From: Mesodorylaimus sp. YZB2_4
Lineage: Eukaryota > Nematoda > Enoplea > Dorylaimida > Dorylaimidae
Assembly: GCA_030248295.1 (NCBI GenBank)
Contig: JASANH010000510.1
Location: 1-64,000 of the forward strand
Length of the DNA: 64,000 bases
Direction: 5' to 3'
The translations under genes were made by a program, and so were the position numbers. This document shows positions 19,316-28,952 of the stretch, piece by piece (the first letter of the stretch is position 1; each line of letters begins with the position of its first letter). Below the pieces are notes generated by a model. That model had not been told where the DNA came from, ran no database searches, and worked only from the letters and a program-made list of their open reading frames with translations.

Positions 19316-20278
19316 ATCAAGCCGCAGGCTTGGCCGGCCAAGCTGACCTAAAAACTTCCCCAGGTTCTACAGCTCCAATGTGAACGAGGCTAGCAATTGA
19401 TGTCCTGTATGTATATTTGGTCAGTGCAGCTTTCTCTGTTCGATCGGCGGCCGCAGCCTATGTGAAACACCGTGACTGGGAAAAGTCAAAAAGTAATTTT
19501 TTTTATCATGGCCGCTCTTCAAACTTGAGCTGTAGTCTATCGCGATACAAGGGTTAAGCACAGACCGTTTTGAACCTGAACATCCTAAAAACACCAGTGT
19601 TTTTACGCCATGCCAAGCATGCCCTATTGTTGTCCTTTAAGATAGTGGATTTGTGGGATGCTCTGCGAAGGCGGTTGAAAGTTTTGACCGAACGGGCCAG
19701 GTGCATTCTGTCACCGCACATGTTCCAGGAGTGTTCCTCTCATGCATATGTTAGAGAGGGCGTGTAGGAATTTTACAGCAAAAATAAAGAGGTAAAAAAA
19801 CAGAGCGGAAAATTGGTGAGACCCTGTGCCAAGGTTCCCGCAGATCCAACACCCCGGACAGTGGAAGTCCGTCTCCATCGGCGAGGTAGTAATGTAAGGG
19901 GAATGAAGATCATGTTATGCAAATAAGTGCGACCTCGTCTGATGTTTGGCCTGTCTGGTGATATTTGGTATTGCTGTGTGGAACTGGTCTACCTTTGTCT
20001 GACGTGTGTTATTTGTTTGTTCTGCGCCAGTGCACTTTTGCTCTTTAAGTAGATGCTCGTTTGACTAATCAGTGTTTATGCCTGCGCGTACTTACGATTA
20101 GTGCGGTCGAGTAATAAATTCTCTTCTTAGACGACACGAGGTCTTATAATTTGAGATGGGAACCTCGAGCTCCCACATTTTATAGCTGGCATTAGTGTTG
20201 ATATTTATGGCCCATTCGCTCACACGCAAGATAGGAAGGAATGCTGCGGCACTAGCGTTAATACAGTTTTGAAAAAAA
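19316..20278. other. No gene seen
   Basis: I find no exon, repeat or RNA gene that I can support in this stretch. Confidence 0.4.
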
Positions 20279-20365
20279 GATTCAGTTTCAGTTTCAGTCA
20301 AGTTAACTGAATCTCCGAAGAGATTCAGTTTCAGTTACAGTTAACTGGATCTCAAAAGATTCCGT
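20279..20365. repeat. TTCAGT-rich inverted repeats
   Basis: Repeated GATTCAGTTTCAGT is followed by GTTAACTGAATC, then the pattern recurs (GATTCAGTTTCAGTTACAGTTAACTGGATC), giving short imperfect hairpins. No function is assigned. Confidence 0.5.
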
Positions 20366-20383
20366 TAACTAAATTCAACCTGA

Positions 20384-20857
20384 ATGATTCACTTTTTCCT
20401 TATCTCCACTTTTCTTCATTTAAATAAGTACTCTTCCGCATTTGAGACTTTAAACAGCTCACAAAACGCAGTAAAGACCAAAGTCAACACCAGAGGGTCC
20501 TTTACGAGCACAGCAATGCACGACCATGTCTCAACAGTCCACCCACCAACATATCCGCAGACAGACCAAGTACCTGAACCTTGTAACCGTTCTGATTCTA
20601 ATACCATAGCTCATGATTGTAATTTCTTTTGGTCCAAAAGAAAGCTTTGCGCAAAATATTTAGCTCGTCAGGATAACTGCGTAGCAGAGGTCAGCGGCCG
20701 AAGCCCTGCAAATTTTGGAAACATTTTCTCGCTTCGTCGGGTATTTTGTGCGAAAAAATTCAGAACCGGAAGCCTGGAAGACGGAACCAAAGCCCGTAAC
20801 CTGAACAGCGGGTTCAGAAGAACCCTGCGAGTGTTTCTCAACTTCCTGTCGCCTTGA
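20384..20857 (+). other. 157-codon open frame of unknown standing
   Basis: A plus-strand frame is open for 157 codons with an ATG. It shows no signal peptide, domain or compositional bias that I recognise, and it lies in repeat-rich DNA. It may be chance. The 550 bases after it hold nothing recognised. Confidence 0.2.
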
Positions 20858-21408
20858 AACACATGAATTTAAAAAACCCGCAAGATTTTAGGAGCTGATC
20901 GCTGCTGACCAGCTGCGCATAAGGGCCAAATATTTTCAGTAGAGCTTTCTTCCACACCAGGAACTTAGGATTATCGAATAAGCATGTCAAGTTCAACTCA
21001 CTGATTTGCAAAGCTTTCTAAGATCAAGAAGATGTAACTTTAAAATCTCCTAATCTAAAAAAAAAGAAAAAAAAAGTTTCCTAATCCCCTTGTTCTCGCC
21101 AAATTCGAATCTTCAACGGGCGGGAAGGCGAGTTTACTGTACCAGAATGGCACATTCGCAACAACTGTAACAACGCTATGCGGCACCCGACGACTAGTGT
21201 ACACACTTGAAATAGATGGATTCACTGAATCATCTCCTCCATTGAAAATGTCATGACTGTGTTCTTGCAGCAATGATATGCGCTTTGCGCCTCTGTGAAA
21301 TCCTTGCGGGAAGTATGCGCCCAATAAGCTCGTGATGCAACATTTGAGGCAGTTTTACGCCCTGTTTTACACCCAGTTTTACACCCTGTGCATGTTCCAT
21401 GCTTCTAG

Positions 21409-22547
21409 CGATGAAGAAGACGAAGAAAATGAAATCGAGGGAGTCGTCGGCGAAGTGCCTGTCAATAATTCTCAAATTTTATTAGAAGAGCAACGAAACC
21501 GTTCGGAAGGCTCGAAAAGGAAACGCCCCTTATCTCCAGCAGCATGCATTGACAGTATGGCTCAATTATTAATTGGTTTTCCACTTTATAATTTTTTAAT
21601 TACTTTTAGACTCAGTTGATGATGATGAACGTGATTCGTCAGTGACATCAGCTAATGTTACGGGAGCCTCACAAATCCCTGATGGCGCATTGGCCGTTGT
21701 CTTGACGAAACTGGAAAGGAAACTCGACCAAGTAATCGCTAGCAACAAAAATTTGGAAAGGAAAGTGTCAAAACTGATGAAAAAAGTATGTTCCACTTTT
21801 TTGTGCTTTCCCTCAATTATTAGCGAGAATCTTTTACCTATTGATTGCACTGAATGGTTTCCATACTCTGTGAACCGTCTTTTTGGGTAGACCGAACTAA
21901 CATTCCTTAAGAAGTTCAAAAGCATAGAAACTTTTAGGATTCGATCGACAGAAATCTGGATTCGGATAGTACCAACAATACAATTTTTTCGGTCGATGAA
22001 ACATTTTTTGATGGAACTGAGGTCAGTCACACGCGCGGTTGATGCACAAGTTTGTGCAAAAAAGAATATTTTGCAGGTGGACTTCACTTGGCGGGGCGTT
22101 TGCATGAGACATTCGATTTTGGAATTTTTAATGACGTTAAGCATCAATATCAGCAATTCAAGTCCATCACTTTTATCAATTTTACGTCGTTTTTATGGTT
22201 TGCGCAACCTCCGGCTGTATTTGCTGACAACTTCGGAGAAAAAAGACGCTCGTGCTCGTCCAAAATTGAAAGATCGGGACAAAAAAGCATTTGAAATTCT
22301 AAAATGTAAGCACCTAATTGCCGTTTTTGTGAGGTCTTTCATTTTTGTGTTTTCAGACGTTTGCAACAAACTTATGCTTGAAGTACGGCTGGCGAGGAAA
22401 AAATTAGAGTTATTAGCGTCGCCCACTTTGTCCCAGGATCATATCAAAGCGAAGCTGGATCAAGAGCGTCGATGTCTCATGCAAACTGATTTTTCGATAA
22501 AAGCTTTCGAGCTTGGTGCACAAGCTGGTCGGTGCCAAGGCTTATAA
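21409..22547 (+). CDS. Hypothetical plus-strand multi-exon gene, acidic and coiled-coil
   Basis: A chain of exons with compatible phases can be traced. Exon a (21409-21554): an acidic run SDEEDEENEIEG, then KRKRPLSP, donor GTATGG. Exon b (21610-21785): DDDERDSS then LERKLDQV-LERKVSKLMKK, a coiled-coil pattern, donor GTATGT. A later exon ends at 22305 (KKDARARPKLKDRDKKAFEILK) with donor GTAAGC. The last exon is 22357-22547 (LMLEVRLARKKLELL, LSQDHIKAKLDQER) ending at TAA. The first and middle exon limits are uncertain. Basic and acidic patches suggest a nuclear or nucleic-acid-linked protein, but no family is recognised. It is the only cellular-looking gene on the plus strand in this half of the window. 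Confidence 0.5.
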
Positions 22548-22913
22548 AGGGTAAGTACAGTATGTGCAGCTGTTTTTCCATGGTGGGCTTGAAGCAGGAG
22601 GTCCGGTCTCTTTTGATCGGGCTTATCTTCTATGTTAAAAGCGGGGATCGTCAGAAGCAGACCTTCTTGTCACCAAATACCAACCAGACTTAAAAAACCA
22701 AAAAAATAGCATTCAGTTGAGAGGAAGGGTTCAGTGTCGTGGCCAACTCAACAGGGGTGGTTACCCCAATACTTGGAAAATAATCTTTGTGAAAACAAAA
22801 AATATGGTTTTTTCCTTGGTGATCATCCATTAGCGATCCACTCATAGGATTGGTTTAGCTACTACACGGCGTATATAGCGAATAAAAATTTTCTTTTCTT
22901 TTCTTTTCAGTAC

Positions 22914-23175
22914 ATCTCAATCAGCTTCATTTTATTGGGAACTGTTCGATAGGCAAGAGGGAACCGAGGAAGGCAAGCCTTATTAATCTTGGACAATTTG
23001 GGACGAGTGTTGCATAACTGAAGCTGGAATCGTGAAAAAGAAGGGGAAAGTGGAAGTTGAAGCATCTGTGGTGCTTTCGCGAATTTGTCATCTTCAAAAG
23101 TTGTTGAAAGAGGCGATTGGGAACGGCGCTGAAGCTGTGGAGGGTTTGAAGTTGAAGTACGACGATTGGGGTAAG
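22914..23175 (+). pseudogene. Possible further exon of the plus-strand gene, one stop
   Basis: After a (TTTTC)n tract ending in TTTTCAG, a frame reads SASFYWELFDRQEG, meets a TAA, then continues ITEAGIVKKKGKVEVEAS and HLQKLLKEAI to YDDWG before GTAAGA. The composition is coding-like on both sides of the stop. It may be a terminal exon, a decayed exon or a separate gene relic. No family is recognised. Confidence 0.35.
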
Positions 23176-23520
23176 AAGATTTGAGTTGGTTTTTCGCGCG
23201 TATTATTAGAAAAGGATATTTGGATCTGACACCTTATTACGCAGTTTTTTCTTGCATTTCCTCTCATTTATTATCTGCGTATTCATTCTGGAAGTTATCT
23301 CATGGGAGTGCCATGAGAGCTTGTTGCTTCTGCTCGGTTTGCATTTTGTCTTTGTCTTAATAATTGCTCCTGTCTTATCTTTCCATGCTCGCATATTCGT
23401 TCCATGTCATCTCAGATTGTGTGAAAAAATTACATGAGAAGTGGTGAATGGAAACAAAGTAACGTTTCGAAAAGGAGGGAGGGGAAGGGGCGGCAAAGAA
23501 AGAAAGAAACAAGACAATGT

Positions 23521-23672
23521 TCACCTTGCCAAGAGTCTTGCCAAACTTGTGCTTGCTTGGCAAGCTCATTCCAAAATCATGCCAAATGTCATGTCAAGAT
23601 CTTGCCACTTTCTCGGCAAGCTATTTAGAATGAGCTTGCCAAGAATTTCAAGAATGGGAAATGCGGGATCAG
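23521..23672. repeat. CTTGCCAAG-rich repeat, copy 1
   Basis: Repeated cttgcca / tggcaag words in both orientations end in the string aatgcgggatc. The same arrangement recurs at 28379-28520, so this is a dispersed element about 150 bp long with internal palindromes. Confidence 0.6.
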
Positions 23673-23828
23673 TTGGTCCAAAAGTACGACTGAGACGCTT
23701 CTTTGATGGATCGCATCGATCTATCCTGGGCTTTATTGGAACCCAAACCCATCACCCTTGATCTCAGGGCTTATTATTAAAAATGGGTGCTCACTACCTT
23801 AAGGAGGCCTGCTCTCAATGGCCTTGGC

Positions 23829-24017
23829 AGCTCTCCCCAAGGAGGAGCTGCTCCTGCAAAATGAGCAGCTCGAGCTGCTCCCCACCAGGAGGAGCTGCTC
23901 TGCACAAATGAGCAGCTCGAGTGCTCCCCACAAGGAGGAGCTGCTCTGCAAAAATGAGAGCTGAGTGCTCCTAGTAAGGAGGATGCTCTGACAAAATGAG
24001 AGCTCGAGCTGCTCGTG
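23829..24017. repeat. Tandem repeat of palindromic GAGCAGCTCGAGCTGCTC units
   Basis: Roughly four units of about 50-57 bases built on ggaggagctgctctgcaaaaatgag. The unit contains the perfect 18-bp palindrome GAGCAGCTCGAGCTGCTC (23863-23880). Later units have lost parts of the palindrome. Confidence 0.75.
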
Positions 24018-24310
24018 TAGGTTTCGAAGACATGTTGTTGTCACTTTCAAATTGGCGCAACATAGCAGACATAACAGACCCTTTATACGTGAAGGCGGGA
24101 AATTCAAAAAACCTCGCTGCGTCATAGAAGCGTCACTTAAGCTGGATTTGAATTTGACATGTGTCAATCATGTAATCACATAATGAGACAAACAGGGGAC
24201 AGTGAGTACCGCCGATATGGTCATTGGCTGGGTCAGTAATGACCCGTGAGTCAGTACTGTAGACATGATACCGCATATGTCATTGCTGTCATAATGACCC
24301 AAACAACAAC

Positions 24311-24360
24311 ACCCCCCCCCCCCAACAGACACCCCCCCCCCCACCCAAAAAAGCCCCCCC
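24311..24360. repeat. Poly-C tracts
   Basis: Runs of 12, 12 and 7 or so C residues are separated by short spacers. The complementary strand could form a G-quadruplex. Such runs are also error-prone in sequencing. Confidence 0.7.
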
Positions 24361-24509
24361 GGGACGCTTTTCGATGGAGCTAAAGGGTTATTGCACTCTT
24401 TTACACTCGGCAAAACACTCAGTATATTACAGGGGGCATACTCGGCGCACTTTGACGCAATAAGCTGACAAAATTGGGAAACCAGAACGAAGTGTGCCGT
24501 AATCTTTTC

Positions 24510-26175
24510 CTACATGAAATAATTGTAATGAACGCAATAGCCGTTCTTAGCAGAAACAGATGGGCACTTTGATGCATCAATGCAATCGTGGACTGACCTC
24601 GAGAATCTGACACGACCTTACCAAGCCAGTGCTGTAGTCGTAGCAGACGTTATAGCTGCGACACCAATTCCTGTCGGAACAGCGATCTGCGCATTCATCA
24701 GCAACTTGCGTACAAATTGTTTCGAGCGGGGCTTCTGTCACGCAGGAACTGGACCTCGCATAGCTTTGGACGATATCTAAGGAAGGTTCTTATCTCATAA
24801 TACATGGTGTCATTAGGTCAGAGTAAATTTTTAGATAAACAGTCGAAAGACACGTACTCTTCAAGTAACAAATTGGATGCCAGCTCGGCCACGATCCATT
24901 GCACGGATCATCGGTCCAGGCCAGCGCAAAACATCGTGGTCCTGTTGGTTTTGTCACTCGATCTTTGCATTTGAAGTATTTGGGGAATGTGTTATCGACG
25001 CTTAACATATAGTTTGGAGCCGCCGCATCGTCTTACCACACAGTCGACCAAGTTTTATCGAGCGCCCCACAGCCAAATTGCGAGGCAGCATTTTCATCCC
25101 GCAGTGCAATTATAGACCAAGAGTCTTCGAATGGAGCCTGGCCGAATCTACCACCGCTCTGAAATGGACAAGCAACTTTGGGTGCTAGGTGAACAATAGA
25201 CAACAGTTATATCCCACACATTATGTTCTCTAAATTATACCACGAGTTAGAAAGCATTAGCGCCGTTTTGTAATCGCTAAGTGTACGTACCTTATTACAG
25301 GAAAATACCTATTCCCACCCCCCCTCCACCGAGGGCCGTATTCCCACTTCCTACCGGGTCCTGAGCTAAAAGTGTTTCTCTTGCAAAGTGCAATGACTCT
25401 AACAGATCGATTTTACACGACATGCATGGCGACATATTTGCGGTCATGCTTTCGCTGGTAAAAGGCCATCCAAAAACACTTTAATTTGGAATGAAAGCTG
25501 ACTTACCGTTTTCACAATACTTTCCAATAACATCCCTTCGCTCCGTGTATGAATCTGCGCCAGCACGGCTCCTGTGCTGTGGCATACTTTCCATGCATTG
25601 TTCCAATCACCTTTGTTATCATCTATGAAAAAGCATCGTCCACCATCCGATCGTCCATTGTACAATGTTGTACAGGCCCTCGAAAATCATCGATTGATCG
25701 TTGGCACTTATTATCATCTAAAAACAGAACATACACTGTCTGAAAGAAGCGGTGTGGTGCACATTCTCAGATACGTTGCCCAGCTGCTGTGTTGGAAAGT
25801 AACTTATCCTGTAAGCTTTTGGGGGTGTGAGGCGATGCAATGAGCGTAATGCTTTTCATGACTGCTATGGTTGGAAACACCTGCTGCCGTTATCGCCTAT
25901 GGAAGTCCGGGTGTTGGCTAAAGAGACCAGAAAATAGGCGAAGGGCTACTGAGAATCGGGGAATTTAATTTCATAGAGTGATGCAATGCTACAGTGTATT
26001 GAATTTTAAAAGATAGCCTCCATTTGTTTTTTGATAGCAGCTCGCAAAACATAAAACCTCAGCATTTCTCAAACAAAAGGTCTTTGCGATGACATCACTT
26101 ACTGGCACAGTACGTCGTTAGTGTACATGTCCATATTACCATGAGCAGACTACAAACGACAAGGTTCTGTCGCAT
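24510..26175 (-). pseudogene. Lectin-PAN copy 4, four exons with lesions
   Basis: All four exons are placed. Exon 1 (26103-26175) codes a good signal peptide, MRQNLVVCSLLMVIWTCTL, with donor GTAAGT. Exon 2 (25507-25717): KCQRSIDDF, a frame break, then GGRCFF, W-NAWKVC and LAQIHT. Exon 3 (24858-25158): IIALRDEN, then a stop at the Tyr of WYDD (TAA), then GPRCFALAW, DDPC, P-C. Exon 4 (24510-24776) starts CVTEAP instead of CMTE, keeps NWCRSYN, has a frame break before the FSRSVHDC motif, and ends CVHYNYFM-stop. Splice sites survive, so the copy may be recently dead, or some lesions may be sequence errors. Confidence 0.8.
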
Positions 26176-26825
26176 TTTTCTACGTTTGGCTGGTTCTGTG
26201 CACCTAGCTGCATAGGTAGGTGGGGGTGCCAGATGAAAGCAAGTGAATGACTTCGCAAAGCTAGTGAGATGACTGCTGTCACCTGGACAACGCAAATTCG
26301 CTGACGCGATAGGCTGCCTGTAAAGCGTGTTTGTCGCGCGGTTTCACAGGACAGACTACAATAACTTTATCTGACTGCTTCTAAAAGCTTTTTAGATTCT
26401 TTGACTCTTTGAGTATAATTTAGAATTTGTCCCAATAATCGAAGTCCTTATTTTTTGAGGGGGGGGGGTGGGGTTGGCGGACAGAACCAAGAGTCTTAAG
26501 TTCGATTAATCGAAAGATATCTAGCAAAGCAGCAACACTTTAGTTACTCGGATTATAAGGGCTACTGCACAATAAAAGGTCACTTTTACGGCATGCTGAC
26601 GCCACACCCAGAATGTTCTTAAAAACAGTATCCTCCCCTCAAAGAAGCGTGCCTACAGGAAAATTAAAATAATTTGTTCGAAAAGGAGGTACGAGACGCA
26701 AAACTGATATCGCCAGTGCTGATGCTGGCGCTGCATCAGTGGGAAAGCAAGGACGAGGTGCTGCCTAGCTCCTTTTTGGGAAAGTTACGGCGAAATCATT
26801 TCCGTATACATGTAACCCTCATGCC
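26176..26825. other. No gene seen
   Basis: It contains a G-rich run near 26458-26475. I see no exon in this stretch. Confidence 0.4.
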
Positions 26826-26995
26826 TGGTAGGCCATGGCGAGTGGGAGAGAGTAATCGATACTCTCCCCTGGCTGGGAGACGTCAATCCCTCGGGTTGAT
26901 CAGCCGTAGGTATAGTCGCAAGACTTGCCTACTCCAGTCGGAGTTTTGTCCCGCCGACCTAGGTCGGCCACCTCCCTCCTACGCCTACCAAGACT
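26826..26995 (+). repeat. Dispersed hairpin repeat, best copy
   Basis: It begins GGCCATGGCGAGTGGGAGAG and contains the hairpin GGGAGAGAGTA-atcga-TACTCTCCC, then CTGGCTGGGAGACGTCAA, CAGTCGGAG and CCGACCTAGGTCGG. Related copies lie at 16300-16505 (reverse), 40825-40870 (reverse, hairpin part) and 43033-43135 (right part). Confidence 0.65.
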
Positions 26996-27117
26996 GGTTA
27001 CTTGCACAACATTGTACAGTATTTTTCATTTTCTGCGGATTCTTTTTAGACAGATTAAGGTACTACATTTTGTGCAGGGCGAACAAACGCAACTCAATGA
27101 GCAACTGCCAAAGTCCA

Positions 27118-27230
27118 CTAATTTTTGATGGGATCTTCCAATTCGACGCGATTGCGATGGACACAACTGTTTGCTTCAGGTGCAGAATTAGGACAGTGCG
27201 ATGGGTCAAATGCGCAGTTTAGAAGCAGCC
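27118..27230 (-). pseudogene. Orphan PAN exon tail, degenerate
   Basis: A minus-strand stretch reads NCAFDPSHCPNSAPEANSC then VHRNRV, clearly related to the end of the next PAN exon (HDCAFDPLYCPNMAPET). The HYNYD end is altered and the first half of the domain is missing. It is a partial duplicate of the exon at 27900. Confidence 0.65.
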
Positions 27231-27899
27231 AGTTTTGTCTGGCTGCTTCTAGAAGCTCTTTCTCTTTGAATTTGGTATGACAAATGATAAAAAAACGGTT
27301 CGAAGTTTGATTAATCGAACAAAAGCAAAACGACCAGGAGTTTTGTGCCAAAACTTGCGACATCGGAACTCCCTTATAACAAGGTCTACTGGAGTATTTC
27401 GATGCGTTCCAACCAAAATGGGATAACTGATTTCTGGCAAAATTAGACACATGCAGACGTATCGAGTTCAAATGGGACAGCGGCGCGCCAGCGTCGAATT
27501 ATCCCATTTCAGCTGGACATTTCGGGTGTGTGCCCCTCTGTCGCGTTGCTATTCGCCACACCCGGAACGTCCTTTGAAACAGCATCTTTTGTAAACGAAG
27601 AAAACAAAACTGACCCAGGAAAAACAGGGAGCTGTCAAAGCTAATATCGTCGCCAGTCCTGAAATCCTGCCTGGAGGTTGTCACTAGAGGGAACATGTAC
27701 ATAGTGTAGTGTTGTGTGGCAGTAAGTAGGTGCTGCCTTTCAATCATTTCTGGGCAAGTTACGCAAAAGCCATTTCTCGTGTGCACAAGATTACATCATG
27801 TCACATTTTCATCTCATACAAAAGATGACGAGCATAATGTTCGCGTAAAAATAACAAAGCTCCAAATGTGAAAGCCTGATAATTTTTGACCGGCTCTTC

Positions 27900-28163
27900 T
27901 TATATGTCATAATTATAATGGACGCAACTGCTTGTTTCAGGTGCCATATTGGGACAGTACAATGGGTCAAAAGCGCAGTCGTGAACTGATCTTGAAAATA
28001 ACTGACACTGGTTATTTATTCCGTTCGCAGTGAGGAAATTGTAACTGCGACACCAAGTTCGATCAGAGCAAAGGTCTGCGCAATTATCTGGACCAGCTGC
28101 ATTAACAGTTTCGATTGGATTTTCGGTCATGCACTTACCACTTTTTGAGTACGGGTGTATTTT
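27900..28163 (-). pseudogene. Orphan PAN exon (exon 4 type), open frame
   Basis: The frame reads CMTENPIETV, C-DLCSDRTWCRSYNF, CQLFSRSVHDC, YCP and CVHYNYDI-stop, keeping all eight family cysteines. No exon 2 or 3 of the family is recognisable in the 800 bases upstream, and the only nearby AG acceptor gives the wrong phase. I infer a stranded last exon after a partial duplication or deletion. Confidence 0.7.
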
Positions 28164-28378
28164 ACTTGTAAAAGAACGAGAAACTGTGCCAGAACCGTGT
28201 TTCTCGCTTGCTGATTCAGAAAAATTACAGTATACACTTAATTTTTGCTTTTTTCACCTCCAATTAAGAAGCTTGCTCATGTTTACAGTAAAATCAAAGG
28301 TATGTTTTCTGAATGATCAATGTAGGGCCCCCAATTTTACTGTAGCTATCTTGTCATGACTGTTTGTTTTCTCAGTAA

Positions 28379-28520
28379 GACTTTCCAAGATCCTGGCTTG
28401 CCTTGGCAAGTTCTTGACACCTTCCTGCCAAGATCCACTCACGATCTCATTATGACTTGGCAAGAAGATTCCTACAGATCTTGCCAAGAAACACAAATTC
28501 GGGCAATGCGGGATCGATCA
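28379..28520. repeat. CTTGCCAAG-rich repeat, copy 2
   Basis: It shares the cttgcca / tggcaag words and the terminal aatgcgggatc with 23521-23672. The 430 bases between this copy and the next gene's stop codon hold nothing else I can support. Confidence 0.55.
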
Positions 28521-28952
28521 CCCGACCGCCCGGCATGCTGGCTACAACGCTGTACCTAGGTACTTGATGGATAGTCAACAAAAACTGCATATATATGCGT
28601 CCTATATGTTGCTGCTGTGCTTCTGTACCATTTATGGCTAAACTATTCTTCAAGTTTTTGAGCCATTTACACAACTGCATTAATAGTGTCTTTGCGTGAA
28701 GAGTTTCCATTTTATCGTAATGCTTGTGGTCTCCTGTCAAAAACCCGACCCACGGATTTTCCTCACTGCATCACACACCTTTATTTGCTCATAAAAAATG
28801 AATCCTGAATCACTCATGCCAGCAGTACCAAAATGCAGTACGTTGTCACAACTAGCCTACCGCTACAAAAGTCAAATAAGAAAAAATCCCCCACCAAAAT
28901 AAGCCCAGAATCAGGACGTCCTGTCAACTGGTGCTCCCTATCATTCCTAAAC

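Noticed and set aside
21596..22156. 186-codon minus-strand frame
   Set aside because: It lies opposite the coiled-coil exon of the plus-strand gene and shows no motif or splice logic of its own.
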